DNA of 64,000 nt from Prionace glauca (GCA_037974335.1 CM075728.1:112525476-112589475), one strand, 5' to 3'. Shown: positions 32,815 to 46,978, counted from the stretch's first letter. The notes: generated by a model not told the origin, from the letters alone. Numbers and translations: made by a program.

Positions 32815-35241
32815 GTCAGGTGGCAAACATGACCAAGGAAGAGGACTCAGATACAAGCTGCTTTTCAAACTTGTGCCCAACTGCAAAACACTTTGTGAAT
32901 GGAATGTGTTGTGCCAGTAAGGAAATCAAGTGTCAGGGAAAATAGACATGAGGAATGTTATGGTTCAGGTGAAGTGTTTTATTGAGCCCACCTGGATCTT
33001 AGGTTATGTATCTTTAATTTGGCTAGGATATTCAAATGACCCACATTTCATCAAACAAAGTTTATTAAGAATACAGTTGACATGTATAGTAAGAAACTTA
33101 GCAGGAACTCTTATCAATTATAAAGAAGAAATAATACAAACACTATATTGTATAACCCTATAACTATAATGTACAGACTCAGAATAGTTTGAAGTCAGAA
33201 CAGCTTCCCAAAACACCAGAGACTCCAGGCAAGACACCAACAGCTGATTCCCCCCTTCAGAAAGGCAAGATCTCGCTTTCAACCAAACAGCAGAATTCCC
33301 AAAACCAGGGAGAGAAAGACTTCTTTTTAGCTGGATGTCCCTTCTAAAACAAAAACTCAAACTAAACAACAGCTCAGACTGAAAGGAAAGAACTCCTGTC
33401 ACCTGACCTGCTAACCAAGTTTTTTTCATAACAATGCAGAGTCATAAACATCCCAGAAAAAATAAAGAAACTCCTGTTTAATAAAAGGCCTCTCGTCGAC
33501 AGCCTGACAACAATGGGAAAAACAAACTGAAAAAGTTTGCTTACAACTGCAGAATTCATGATTAAAAAAAACACTTCTAAAAGATACACGAACGTCACAA
33601 GAGTGTCATGCCAGCTATGATTTATTGAATGGTGGAGCAATCTTGAGAGGCCAAATGGCTTTGTCCCGTTGCTATTTCTTATGGTCCCATGGGTCAGTAT
33701 TTATACTGTTTTCCATCTGTCTGTGACGCAATATCCTAAACGTTTCTCACAAATGTATTGGCTGGGATTTTCCCATGCTTCCTTGGTGGATCTGCTGTGG
33801 AGGATACAGAATGCCAGTCAAAAGACCATTGGCTTTCAATATGATTGGAAGATCTCAGTGACATGGCAATAGCAAAGCAATGGGCTTCGGAAAAACTATT
33901 GGTTCTGGATTAAATCAGAAATACAGAAGTAGTAATTTTTGAATACTATAAATTTCACATTACTATACTTTATATTGTTATAACAGTTTTGGAATTTCAT
34001 CAATGCTCTTTCAGTCTATTTGACAAGGGAAAATTAATGTTCAGCTTGAGAAACAATTCAGCATTCATCCGAAGGCCTTTAATGTAGTCTCAGAAATAAG
34101 AACATCTCTCCTTTGGTACAGGTGTGTTGGGGGCGACTTTTTCGCACAAGAATTCTAAGTGTTGAATTTGCATAAAAACTGGAGTAATTTGTGCTTTTTT
34201 TTCAAAGGGAGTTTAAAAAAGAATCTCCCACACTCTGCACTGCAGAGTGCACTAGCGTGATTCATGTCAAAAATCAGCGGGCAGGGAGTATTCGCACTGG
34301 AGAGGCCAGCAACATGATTCTGAATGGGCCACTGTGCATGCACCAATTTGTCAGTGCTGCAACCCTGCAATTCCAGCCATTTGACATCCCCTCCACTTCC
34401 AGTAGCCTCAATCTCCCACCTTCCCCATCACCCACGACCCCGGCAGTCCCAAAACCCCACAGTTAATGCTTGCACTACCCACTCCTCCGCTTCCTCTCAT
34501 GCATGAATTAGTACAAAAAGCTAGAAATTAGATACAACAAGTAATCAAGAAAGCTAATAGAATTTTATTGCTTATTGCATGTGGGTAGTGGGAAATTGGA
34601 GTTGTGTTTACAGTCAGATCATTCATAAACTTACTGAATGTTGGAGCAGGCTTAAGGGGCTCAGTACTCCTCAATGAAGAAAAGAATCAGGTGTGTGAAC
34701 TTATCACTTATTCGCTCATGAGCTGAGGCAACCTGTGGCAACATTGACTCATCATACATTGATTGGCATCTTTACTTGCCTTGAGGCAGTGAGAGTGATC
34801 CTTCAAAAGCTCTGCAGTCTGTGAAGTGAAGGTACATTCACACTTTCCTACTTATCTCTGCATCGTCAAAAAACTTCATGACAAATTTATACGACTTATA
34901 GAAAGTTGAGACAACAGCATTGGGGGCAGGGGTTGGGGGGGTGTAGGGGGGAGGGGTACGTTCTAGATCTTCATCACAGTGATGGGAAGTCAACGGCAAA
35001 TATTTCCAAGTCAGCATTGTGTAAATCTTGGAGCAGCAGTTCCTGTGATGATGTTCCCATCCACCTGCTGTCCTAGTTTTTCTAAATGCACGTTTAATAG
35101 CAATTGAGAATAAATTAAAAATAATCTAATTGTTCATCATTGTTTCCATCAATTCAGTTTGTAATTTGTATCTAAGCATGAATGTTTAGGAGAGAATTGA
35201 ACAAATAAATTTCTGTCACATGAATGCCTTTTGTTTTATAG

Positions 35242-35670
35242 TTGCGTTAATAATTGGTGATATGAAGAAACCGGACAAAATTATAGCTGGTGAGAAAACC
35301 ACTCTGAGTTGGGAAGTTTCTCTGTCCAGTCGAAGGGAGGTGACAAATTTTGTCACATCTGTGAAGAGGAAAGGGGAGCAGGAAGCAAAGAAGTTATTTC
35401 ACTGGGAAATCCCACTGGACAAATTCAAAGGACCATTTGGAATAACTCTCCCTCTCAAAAATGTATCAGATTTATGCGAGAAAGATGATTCCTTCAGTGC
35501 TGATACACCAGAATTACAACGCAAATCTGATGGTTCTTTCTGCATTCCGTGTTCCATTACATTGTGTCCTGATGTATCCAAGGATGATGGTGCTGAGTTA
35601 ATCTTTGAAGTGAAACAGGAAGGTACTGAGGAACCTTGGACTAAAAGCACAGTACTGAAGGTCACTGCAG
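35242..35670 (+). CDS. C1-like domain exon, copy 2
   Basis: This 143-codon exon, phase 1 at both ends, has the acceptor ttttgttttatag and the donor GTAATT at 35671. It is the full-length form of the C1-like domain. Canonical Ig cysteine positions are Ser23 (LSWEV) and Phe122 (LIFEV). The four cysteines present are Cys79 in DLCEKDD and Cys101, Cys104 and Cys109 in SFCIPCSITLC. The C-strand tryptophan is also missing. It differs from copy 3 by about three bases. The role is unknown: a cytosolic Ig-like module, or an extra ectodomain of a soluble isoform. Confidence 0.72.
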
Positions 35671-37747
35671 GTAATTTCGGTATTTTATACATCATGCAAA
35701 TTCTTGCAAATGTAATTGTGAAATTTTTGAGTGGGAGATCATGACACCAACATAAAAACATTTTTTAATGTTATTCCCTGCAATATGATAATGAAAATTA
35801 GCAACTCCTGCATAGATTTGATGATTGGAACCACAGTTTAATGATTTGGCCAGAAGTTACTCGCTTTTTTCAATCAGGGGGCATTGGCTTTTGGCAGCTT
35901 TACATTCAAACTCTGTGGGATAATGTGGAGGGCCTAAGATATGTCCATAGAGATATGCACAATAATCATTACTGACCCCAGGCACCGCAGACCTCTTTAA
36001 CCTTCTTTCATTGAGAAAAAGGTACAAAACTCTGATATCACTTACCAACCAAGGCAAGAACACCTTCCTCCCTGGTGCCATCAGGCTTTTGAATGGACCT
36101 ACCAGATATTAAAAAGATCTTTCTCTGCACCCGAGCTATGATTGTAAGATTATGGGTGGGATTTTCATGTCTCACTTGTCCTGAACCCAGAAAATCCTGC
36201 CCGAGGTCAATAGGCATTTCTATGGTCCGCCCCTCACCTGCTCTGATTCCTGTGGTGGGTGTGGTGGTAAAATTTGCCCATATATTCTGCACCCTCTCCT
36301 TTCCATAAAATCATAGAACCATACATTGCAGAAGATGCCCTTTGGCCCATCCTATCCATGCCATCACCTTAGATCCTCCTGAACTCCGTCCTAATGCCAT
36401 CTGCCAGAACTTGGCCCATAAGCCTGAATGTCATGAAATGCCAAATGCTCATCCAGATACTTTTTAAAAGATGAGAGGCAACCCGTCTCTACCACCTATA
36501 CAACTCCAAAATGATTTCCCTGCTTTTGTAATCTCTATCTCAATTGATAAAGGCAAGTGTCCCATATGCCTTTTCAGCACCTACTAACATCCCTTTTGTC
36601 TTCAGAGGTCTGTGGACAAACATGCCATGGTCCCTTTGTTCCACAGAGCTTCCTATTGTCCTATCATTCATTAGTACTTCTTTGTCAAGTTACTCCTTTC
36701 AAAGTATATCACCTCACACTTTTTAGGGTAAGGTTCCATCTGCTACTTATCTGCCCATTTGACCATTTTGTCTATATCCTCTTGTAGCCCAAGACAAATC
36801 TGGTTCAATTTTTCAAATAGAATGCCCTTATGTATCCTGAAATTGAGATATCTTACATTTATCATGATTACGTCACAGGAAAATATTTTGCTCATGAATT
36901 CTGGGACAAATTGTATAAGAATGTTGTGCAGTGTTGGCAATAATAATTGAAACAAATTGCTTGAGGTATATTCAGGACAGTAGGAGAAACCAAATAGATC
37001 AAAATGTAATTGATTGATTCAGTAGAACATAGGAGGCTAATCCAGTTAGTGAAAGCCTCATTCTGTTAGATGTTAACAGATTTCTTTCAAGATTGTTATC
37101 CTGAACAAAATAATGGTTACAATAGATGGAATAAATGTGATGGGATGCATTTTGTTCTGTTGAAATGGGGGAAAAAATTTTATCTCACCGAGGCTTTGAT
37201 CTGCACATTGTGGCTTTAAGTATTCTGAGAAATATTAGCTACATCATTCAAAATCTCCCAGTCAGAAGGAAATGTATTGATGTTTCAGTCCAAGATATTG
37301 AGAAAAACCCTTGACTGAAACCATATTTGATGGAATGATAGTTTGTTAAATACAGAAATTGATAAAATTTTCTGATTCAAATATCACTGATGAATCCTCT
37401 CATTGAAGTGGATTACTTTTACAACAAATAAGATCCAAGAAATAAAATTGTTCATAAAATTGTGGGCAAATTGTGTCACAAAACGGAACAATTTGCCAAA
37501 GGCAATTTGAACTAATTGTCTGAGGTATACTCCCAACAGTAAAACAAAATGACTGACAGTTAATACTGTGAGAAGAAAACATAGCATCAGGCTTCAGGTT
37601 CTTAATGCTGGACTTATCTAAGAAAGATGAATATTGAGCTCGTCTAATTTCATGTACGTTGTTTGCACATTATACAAAAAAGTCAGTGTACCTTCTGCTC
37701 CATTATGCTAACAGTATCATATGTTTTGTTTCATCCCGATTTAACAG

Positions 37748-37837
37748 ACACCTTTTCAAACATCCCCAACAATATTCCGAGTGAAATGGGAGTTCAACAG
37801 GATGGGAATGAAGGAAGAGGGAATCTGGACACTGCAG
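37748..37837 (+). CDS. Cytoplasmic tail exon a, unit 2
   Basis: Thirty codons, phase 1 at both ends. The encoded peptide (DTFSNIPNNIPSEMGVQQDG and on) is identical to that of unit 3. Acceptor tttaacag and donor GTGGGT are kept. Confidence 0.6.
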
Positions 37838-38394
37838 GTGGGTTGATGATCATGTCCACGACTTTCAGCAAATATCTTGATTCAAACCTGGTATATATTT
37901 GATGGGATGATGCAGTCACACAGTCATCCTCATATTTATATTTAACTGAAGTTCCTTTTGTTAAATGTAGAAATTGATTGAACTTTCTGATGCGAACACC
38001 ACTAACATATCCTGACATTGAAGTACCTTTTCCAATGAATGAAATCAAGGGGGAAAAAGTCACCTGTAAACACGTTGGCAAATTGTATAACAAAGCTGAA
38101 CAATTCTGCCCATTCTAATTGAAATTAATTGTCTGAGGTATACTCAGGACAGAAAGAAGAAGAAATGAACAGTTCATACTATCTGTGAGCAAAAGTGTTG
38201 AATAAAAATTAGGGTGCTTAATGAAGTACTTATCTGAGAAATAGGGATACTTATCCATGGATCAAAAGCATTGAGCTCAATTTAATTCATATCTATTATT
38301 TACATATTTCTAAACAATTACCACTGTACTCTCTGTCCATTTGTGCTAATGGTTTACACTCTCATATGATCTCATGTTCAACTAGAATTGACAG

Positions 38395-38537
38395 ATGCCC
38401 TGTCAAACACTCCATACAATACTCTGAGTGAAAAGGGAGAACAACAGAATCAAGATGAAGGAACAAACAATCTGGATACGGTAGATGGGTTGATGTTCCA
38501 GTCCAGAAGTTGTGCAAATGTCTTGAATGAAACCTAG
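38395..38537 (+). CDS. Tail exon b, unit 2: probable alternative last exon
   Basis: Same acceptor, frame and TAG stop (38535-38537) as exon b of unit 1. One silent change (ACT to ACG near 38480) is visible. It has no usable donor. Confidence 0.42.
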
Positions 38538-40342
38538 TATATATTTGATGCAAAGGTTCAACACACAGTCATCATCAGATTTGTAAAGATGAAGTTGTTT
38601 TTCTTAAGTATAAAAATTGATTGAATTTTCTGATTCAAATACCATTATGTATCTTACTTTTACAATGAGGAAGACCAAGGGAAAAAATAATGCTTGAAAA
38701 CATCTGGGCAAATTGTGTAACAACACTGAGCAATTCAACTAATATTAATTCAAGTTAATTGTCTGAGGTACATTCAGGGCAGGAAGAAAAAAATGACTAA
38801 CGGTTCAAACACAGTGTAAGACAAAATGTTGCATAAAAATTAGGGTAGTTAGTGATGTTAGTATCTGAGAAATAGGAATATTTATCCATGGATAAGAGAC
38901 ATTGAATGCAACTAAACTCATGTTGAATTGATTTATTAGTGTCACCTGTGTTAGTATCCAGTGAAAGGTATTGTTTCTTGTGCACTGTACATACAAAGCA
39001 TATCCTACAGAGAAAAGGAAAGGAAAGATGGCAGAATGTATTGTGACAGTTATAACTAGGGCATAGGAAAAGATCAGTTTAATACGAGGTAAGTCCATTT
39101 AAAAGCCCGATGGCAGCAGAGAAGAAGCTGTTCTCGAGTTGGTTGATGTGTGCTCCGCTCAGAAAGGATAATAGGACTAGGGGGCACAGCCTCAAGATAA
39201 AGGGGGGGTGGTTTAGAACGGAGTTGACTAGGAACTTCTTCACTCAAAGGGTGGTGAATCTCTGGAATGCTCTGCCCGTTGAAGTGGTGGAGGCTACCTC
39301 GCTAAATATTTTTAAGACGCGGGTTGATGGGTTTTTGATAAGAGAGGGGATTAAGGGTTATGGGGAGAGGGTGGGAATGTGGAACTGAGCCACGACACTT
39401 CAGCCATGATCTTATTGAATGGCAGGGCAGGCTTGAAGGGCTAGATGGCCTACTCCTGCTCCTATTTTTTATGTTCTTATGTTCTTATTTGTATCTTCTT
39501 CCTGATGAAAGAAGGTGGAAAAGAACAAGTCCAGGGTGTGTGGGTTCTTTGATTATGCTGGCTGCTTTCCCAAGGCAGCGGGAAGTGTAGACAGAGTCAA
39601 TGGATGGGAGGCTGGTTTGCGTAATGGTCTGGGCTTTAGCTTTCTGAGAAGGTGGAGGTGTTGGTGGGATTTCTTCACTTTCACGTAGGCACAGAGTGAC
39701 CAGGACAGGTAATCTGGACACCGAGAAACTTAAAGCTGTTAACCATTTCCACTTCATCCTAATTGATGTGGGTGACGGCATGTCCTCAACGATGCTTCCT
39801 GAAGTCGATGACTCTTTCTTTCATTTTGCAGACATTAAGGGAGAGTTGTTGTTGTTATTGCAACAGTTCACCAGGATTTGGCCAGGATTTCACCATCGCA
39901 TTGCCCCTGTTTTCGGGCGCAAAAATTTGGTAAAGTCGGGCATGTGGCGAGTAACGCGATCTGTGTCCGTTTCTGCGCCGGTTCGCACTTTACAAGGTCG
40001 AAAATGGGCGCAATCAGGAACCTGTCCAAAATGGGCGTGATGGCCATTTAAATAATTCTGCCTGTATTTCAATCCACTGAATGAGCTACACACCGTACTT
40101 TACCAGCACAACTGCCTTTACCACCGTGTTCACCCAATGCGAATTGCTCTGGAACAGACATGCTTGATCAGAGTTTGATTCCAGCGCTCCTTCAGTGAGG
40201 AGATAAGTGCCTGCCATTGGACAGATCTGTGCTGCTCACAGCAGCTTCTTTCATGGCAGCCATGTTGTGTTTCGTGTCTGAGAGTGTGTGGGGAGGTGGG
40301 GAGCTGTTGCTCAGCAGGGTGTCTGATATCTAATTTGCAACA
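38538..40342 (+). other. Nested repeats of unit 2
   Basis: Same content as 28765-30565 of unit 1: exonless tail-unit copy, split dispersed repeat, and CR1 3' end (39150-39488). Confidence 0.55.
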
Positions 40343-42126
40343 CAGACATCACTTGTTTAGAAATCTCAGAAAGCTGTGGCACAATCCCTTGATAAATTTG
40401 ATTACTGAAGTGGTTGTATGTCTGTTTAGGAAGTACCACAATATCTCGATTTTTTTAGGCATATGGTGGATCAGGAGATCAGCTCCAAATGTGTGAGCCC
40501 ACATTGGTGGGAGGCAGATCAGCAGAGACTATTTTACTAGCCTCAGTTCCTGATTTTCTGCCTCAACTCACAGCCAGTATTACAAGTGATCAGTACTGAG
40601 GCTGCAAGAGGACAGAAAGGGCAATTTCATCTTGAACTACCCTCACAGTTTGGTGATTTGATTTGATTTATTATTGTGTCATGTATTAGTATACAGTGAA
40701 AAGTGTTGTTTGTTGGGTGCTATACAGACAAAGCACCCCGTACATAGAGAAGGAAGGGAGAGGGTGGAGAATGTAATAATGATATTTAGTTAACTTTGTG
40801 CAGTGGTTTTACTGATTCTTTGGATTGATCACCACAATGAAAAGCTTGGATTCAGGGTACAATTCTCCCATCTCAGACTAAGTCCCATGATGGGGTCAGG
40901 GATGGGGAGTATCACCCATTGCAGAGGCCAACAGAAGACAGAAAGGACAGGAGGAAGATATTTTGGGTGAGAAGGGGGTGGGTATGGGGGATGGGATCAG
41001 AAAAATGGACGGCAGTGGCATTGGAGAAATGGAAAAGGATAAAAGAAAAAAATGCATTTTCTTCAGGGTTACTTTTAGTTTGTCAATCAGATGCTCCCAA
41101 TTTCTACAGTTAGAACATTAATTCCTAAAACTAAAAGTTGTGTTGCAAAACATACATTTTGAATGAGATATTCACAACAACGTATTAGGTTGAACACTTA
41201 AATCTTCATGATTTTATGTAATGTTTATTTTCTCATATATTTACATTCTATCCAGGTCAAAATCAAGATGATGAAGAAAAGCAATCATTTCTGAAGGAAA
41301 GCTCACCTGACCCTGGGCCAGGCAGACCAGAAACTGAAACAAGTAAGACATTAACCATTTGTACCATCCATTATCTTTCATTTATCCATCTGAATCTCTA
41401 TTTACCTGTTATTCAGGTAAAACTGAAGTTTACATTCGAAGTTTTCATTCTCCAAGTTCAATGATATTAGGGCACTCAAATTTAATACACAGGGACATAC
41501 AAATTTGGAGCAAGAGTTCGTCACTCAGCCCTTTGAACCTGCTCCAGCATTTGATAAAATCATGGCTGACCTGATTGTAACCTCAACTCTGCATTCCTGC
41601 CTGCTCCTGATAACCTTTCACCCCTTGTTTATCAGGAATCTATTTAACTTGGCCTTACAAATATTCAAAGACTCTGCTTCCACCACATTTTCAGGAACGG
41701 ATCTCCAAAGACCCATGATTCTTTGAGAGAAAACAATTCTCCTCAGTTCTATCTCAAATGGGCCACACTTTATTTTTAAACACTCAGCCAGACCAATCAG
41801 ACCAAAGTCACCGAGATATTGCTGCTGCTAAACAGATTTAATATCAGTGTCATGTTGGGAAAAAGAGTAACCCACAGGTTTCCATCTGAGTGATTTGGAA
41901 TCTCACTGTTGACTGCTATAAGAATGTAATCAGATAGCTCTTATTTTGTGTCTTTTGATAAACTAATTGGGTATGAATTCTAATTTGTAGTTTTTGTAAT
42001 CATGTCAGGATTTTACCAGTTTATCTGATTTGGAACAAATCTTATGTTTCTGCTCCATAAATGACGATCACCAAAGCTATCAAATTCCATTGAAAACCTT
42101 CAAAAATGCTTCAAAAAAGGTCATGG
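40343..42126 (+). repeat. 1.8-kb tandem segment, copy 1 (contains the 87-bp exon)
   Basis: It begins cagacatcacttgtttagaa, carries a dispersed repeat truncated at gagaatgtaat (about 40772), then about 1.35 kb with the exon at 41256 and an old CR1 3' end (about 41497-41800, minus). The next copy follows directly. Confidence 0.85.
41256..41342 (+). CDS. Acidic tail exon y, copy 1
   Basis: This 29-codon exon, phase 1 at both ends, has the acceptor cattctatccag and the strong donor GTAAGA at 41343. It encodes GQNQDDEEKQSFLKESSPD followed by PGPGRPETET. It is acidic and proline-rich, with no tyrosine, and has only faint resemblance to the tail exon at 14198. It is present only in unit 2, twice, with identical coding sequence. 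Confidence 0.6.
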
Positions 42127-43901
42127 CAGACATCACTTGTTTAGAAATCTCAGAAAGCTGTGGCACAATCCCTTGATAAATTTGATTACTGAAGTGGTTG
42201 TATGTCTGTTTAGGGAGTACCACAATACCTCGATTTTTTTAGGCATATGGTGGATCCCATGATCAGCACCAAATGTGTGAGCCCACATTGGTGGGAGGCA
42301 GATCAGCAGAGACTATTTTACTAGCCTCAGCTCCCGATTTTCTGCCTCAACTCACAGCCAGTATTACAAGTGATCTGTACTGAGGCTGCAAGAGGATAGA
42401 AAGGACATCTTGAACTACCCTCACAGTTAGGTGATTTGATTTGATTTATTATTGTGACATGTATTAGTATACAGTGAAAAGTGTTGTTTGTTGGGTGCTA
42501 TACAGACAAAGCACCCCGTACATAGAGAAGGAAGGAAGAGGGTGGAGAATGTAATAATGATATTTAGTTAACTTTGTGCAGTGGTTTTACTGATTCTTTG
42601 GATTGATCACAATGAAAAGCTTGGATTCAGGGTACAATTCTCCCATCTGAGACTAAGTCCCATGATGGGGTCAGGGATGGGGAGTATCACCCATTGCAGA
42701 GGCCAACAGAAGACAGAAAGGACGGGAGGAAGATATTTTGGGTGAGAAGGGGGTGGGTATGGGGGATGGGATCAGAAAGATGGATGGCAGTGGCATTGGA
42801 GAAATGGAAAAGGATAAAAGAAAAAAATGCATTTTCTTCAGGGTTACTTTCAGTTTGTCAATCAGATGCTCCCAATTTCTACAGTTAGAACATTAATTCC
42901 TAAAACTAAAAGTTGAGTTGCAAAACATACATTTTGAATGAGATATTCACAACAAAGTATTAGGTTGAACACTTAAATCTTCATGATTTTATGTAGTGTT
43001 TATTTTCTCATATATTTATATTCTATCCAGGTCAAAATCAAGATGATGAAGAAAAGCAATCATTTCTGAAGGAAAGCTCACCTGACCCTGGGCCAGGCAG
43101 ACCAGAAACTGAAACAAGTAAGACATTAACCATTTGTACCATCCATTGTCTTTCATTTATCCATCTGAATCTCTATTTACCTGTTATTCAGGTAAAACTG
43201 AAGTTTACATTCGAAGTTTTCATTCTCCAAGTTCAATGACATTAGGGCACTCAAATTTAATACACAGGGACATACAAATTTGGAGCAAGAGTTCGTCACT
43301 CAGCCCTTTGAACCTGCTCCAGCATTCGATAAAATCATGGCTGACCTGATTGTAACCTCAACTCTGCATTCCTGCCTGCTCCTGATAACCTTTCACCCCT
43401 TGTTTATCAGGAATCTATTTAACTTGGCCTTACAAATATTCAAAGACTCTGCTTCCACCACATTTTCAGGAACGGATCTCCAAAGACCCATGATTCTTTG
43501 AGAGAAAACAACTCTCCTCAGTTCTATCTTAAATGGGCCACACTTTATTTTTAAACACTCAGCCAGACCAATCAGACTAAAGTCACCGAGATATTGCTGC
43601 TGCTAAACAGATTTAATATCAGTGTCATGTTGGGGAAAAGAGTAACCCACAGGTTTCCATCTGAGTGATTTGGAATCTCACTGTTGACTGCTATAAGAAT
43701 GTAATCAGATAGCTCTTATTTTGTGTCTTTTGATAAACTAATTGGGTATGAATTCTGACTTGTAGTTTTTGTAATCATGTCAGGATTTTATCAGTTTATC
43801 TGATTTGGAACAAATCTTATGTTTCTGCTCCATAAATGACGATCACCAAAGCTATCAAATTCCATTGAAAACCTTCAAAAATGCTTCAAAAAAGGTCATG
43901 G
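42127..43901 (+). repeat. 1.8-kb tandem segment, copy 2
   Basis: Near-identical to 40343-42126, with scattered single-base differences. The junction ggtcatgg|cagacatcac is the same at 42126/42127 and 43901/43902, as expected for a head-to-tail duplication. Confidence 0.85.
43031..43117 (+). CDS. Acidic tail exon y, copy 2
   Basis: Identical in coding sequence and splice sites to the exon at 41256-41342. It could be spliced in tandem with the first copy or be mutually exclusive with it. Both are phase 1. Confidence 0.58.
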
Positions 43902-46900
43902 CAGACATCACTTGTTTAGAAATCTCAGAAAGCTGTGGCACAATCCCTTGATAAATTTGATTACTGAAGTGGTTGTATGTCTGTTTAGGGAGTACCACAA
44001 TACCTCGATTTTTTTAGGCATGTGGTGGATCCCATGATCAGCACCAAATGTGTGAGCCCACATTGGTGGGAGGCAGATCAGCAGAGACTATTTTACTAGC
44101 CTCAGTTCCTGATTTTCTGCCTCAACTCACAGCCAGTATTACAAGTGATCTGTACTGAGGCTGCAAGAGGACAGAAAGGACATCTTGAACTACCCTCACA
44201 GTTAGGTGATTTGATTTGATTTATTATTGTGACATATATTAGTATACAGTGAAAAGTGTTGTTTGTTGGGTGCTATACAGACAAAGCACCCCGTACATAG
44301 AGAAGGAAGGAAGAGGGTGGAGAATGTAATGTTACAGTCATAGCTAGAGTGCAGAGAAAGATTGACGTAATAAGAAGTAGGTCCATTCAAACGTCTGATG
44401 GCAGCAGGGAAGCAGCTGTTCCTGTGTTTGTTGGCATGTGACCTCAGACTTGTGTATCATTTTCTCAATGGAAGAAGGTGGAAGGGAGTATGTCCAGGGT
44501 TCCTGGGGTCCTTAATTATGCTGCTTGTTTTCTGAGGCAGTGGGAAGTATACACAGAGTCAAATGATGGGAGACTGGTTTGTGTGTTGGACTGGGCTTTG
44601 TTCAAGACCTTTTGTAGTTTCTTGTGGTCTTGGATAGAGCAGGAGCCTTACCAAGTTGTGATACAATCGGGAACTTTTATTTCTCTGTCAGGACCAAGAG
44701 AGCAGTCCCTGTGATTGGAAGGAATATGGCAGTGGCAAGATAGTCATTGCCAATGATGGGCTACTCAGTGGGCCATGGAGTGGTTCAACTGGAAGGTCTC
44801 ACTCAAAGCTGCTGGGAGACCACCTTAGTTTCTCTGTACCATTCCCAGGTCAGAGATACTTCCTTCCCTTCTCCTACGTTTGCCTTATAATTTCCTCTTT
44901 TCCTGTCAGGTTTTCTACCCAGCCTCATGCTCAGCATTACCTACCCACTTTCAAGCATTACCTACTCAGGGTTCATGCTCAGCAGTCTATTCAAGTTTAT
45001 GCTATCATTGTCTACACAAATTAATGCTAACACCTTCTATCTACTGACCTTTTTCACTTTTCTTTACTCAGTTCATATCTCTCCTCAAGCCCAAACTTTC
45101 CTCTCTCTTTACCCTGGTTCAGTTTCAGTTTCTTCTTTACTTGGCTCCTTCCTGTTACCTAAAGCTGTTGCAGACAGATAATGAAACAAGCTCAGTGTTC
45201 ATGTGCTGTTAATGAAAACAAAACTAATGTGAGAATTCATCCTCTTGACAGACAGTAGAGTTCTATCCCTGTATACAGCAGCAATGTCAGGTGGCAAACA
45301 TGACCAAGGCAGAGGGCTCAGATACAAGCTGCTTTTCAAACTTGTGCCCAACTGCAAAACACTTTGTGAATGGAATGTGTTGTGCCAGTAAGGAAATCAA
45401 GTGTCAGGGAAAATAGACATGAGGAATGTTATGGTTCAGGTGAAGTGTTTTATTGAGCCCACCTGGATCTTAGGTTTTGTATCTTTAATTTGGCTGGGAT
45501 ATTCAAATGACCCACATTTCATCAAACAAAGTTTATTAAGAATACAGTTGACATGTATAGTAAGAAACTTAGCAGGAACTCTTATCAATTATAATGAAGA
45601 AATAATACAAACACTATATTGTATAACCCTATAACTATAATGTATAGACTCAGAATAGTTTGAAGTCAGAACAGCTTCCCAAAACACCAGAGACTCCAGG
45701 CAAGACACCAAAAGCTGATTCCCCCCTTCAGAAAGGCAAGATCTTGCTTTCAACCAAACAGCAGAATTCCCAAAACCGGGGAGAGAAAGACTTTTTTTTA
45801 GCTGGATGTCCCTTCTAAAACAAAAACTCAAACTAAACAACAGCTCAGACTGAAAGGAAAGAACTCCTGTCACCTGACCTGCTAACCAAGTTTTTTTCCT
45901 AACAATGCAGAGTCATAAACATCCCAGAAAAAATAAACAAACTCCTGTTTAATAAAAGGCCTCTCGTAGACAGCCTGACAACAATGGGAAAAACAAACTG
46001 AAAAAGTTTGCTTACAACTGCAGAATTCATGATTAAAAAAAAAACACTTCTAAAAGATACACGAACGTCACAAGAGTGTCATGCCAGCTATGATTTATTG
46101 AATGGTGGAGCAATCTTGAGAGGCCAAATGGCTTTGTCCCGTTGCTATTTTTTATGGTCCCATGGGTCAGTATTTATACTGTTTTCCATCTGTCTGTGAC
46201 GCAATTTCCTAAACGTTTCTCACAAATGTATTGGCTGGGATTTTCCCGTGCTTTCTTGGTGGATCCGCTGTGGAGGATACAGAATGCCAGTCAAAAGACC
46301 ATTGGCTTTCAATACGATTGGAAGATCGCAGTGACATGGCAATAGCAAAGCAATGGGCTTCGGAAAAACTATTGGTTCTGGATTAAATCAGAAATACAGA
46401 AGGAGTAATTTTTGAATACCACAAATTTCACATTACTATATTTTATATTGTTATAACAAAGTTTTGGAATTTCATCAATGTTCTTTCAGTATATTTGATA
46501 AGGGAAAATTAATGTTCAGCTTGAGAAGTAATTCAGCATTCATCCAAAGGCCTTGAATGTAGTCTCAGTCTCAGAAATAAGAACATCTCTCCTTTGACAC
46601 AGGTGTGTTGGGGGCGACTTTTTCGCACAAGAATTCTAAGTGTCAAATTTGCATAAAAACTGGAGTAATTCGTGATTTTTTTTCAAAAGGTGTTTAAAAA
46701 AGAATCTCCCACACTCTGCACTGCAGAGTGCACGAGCGCGATTCATGTCAAAAATCAGTGGGCAGGGAGTATTCGCACTGGAGAGGCCAGCAACATGATT
46801 CTGAATGGGCCACTGTGCATGCACCAATTTGTCAGTGCTGCAATCCTACAATTCCAGCCATTTGACATCCCCTCCACTTCCAGTAGCCTCAATCTCCCAC

Positions 46901-46978
46901 CTTCCCCATCACCCACGTCCCCGGCAGTCCCAAAACCCCACAGCCCATGCATGCACTACCCTCTCCTCCGCTTCCTCT
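43902..46978 (+). other. Right part of unit 2, no exon recognised
   Basis: The start of the 1.8-kb segment appears a third time, but here the dispersed repeat continues full-length (to about 44650), as in unit 1. The rest matches 31331-34497 without the Penelope insertion. Confidence 0.5.

Larger units (their letters stand above)
24700..34497 (+). repeat. Tandem unit 1 (about 9.8 kb)
   Basis: First of three closely similar units. It holds a C1-like exon (25476), 90-bp tail exon a (27975), exon b (28622) and shared repeats. Unlike unit 2 it contains a Penelope insertion (31961-32814) and lacks the 87-bp exon. The junction sequence gcactacccactcctccgct at about 24710 recurs at the left edge of unit 2; unit 3 has a one-base variant. 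Confidence 0.85.
31331..34497 (+). other. Right part of unit 1, no exon recognised (Penelope insertion inside)
   Basis: Apart from the Penelope copy, 33595-33690 resembles a CR1 3' end, and 34118-34497 is the unit right end. 32930-33430 could be an old retroposon or LTR fragment but I cannot assign it. The equivalent in unit 2 is 44655-46978. Confidence 0.4.
34498..46978 (+). repeat. Tandem unit 2 (about 12.5 kb)
   Basis: The second unit has the same order as unit 1 but has no Penelope insertion. It has an extra 1.78-kb segment present twice (40343-42126, 42127-43901) that carries the 87-bp exon. In the exons I compared, differences from unit 1 are only a few per few hundred bases. Confidence 0.85.
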
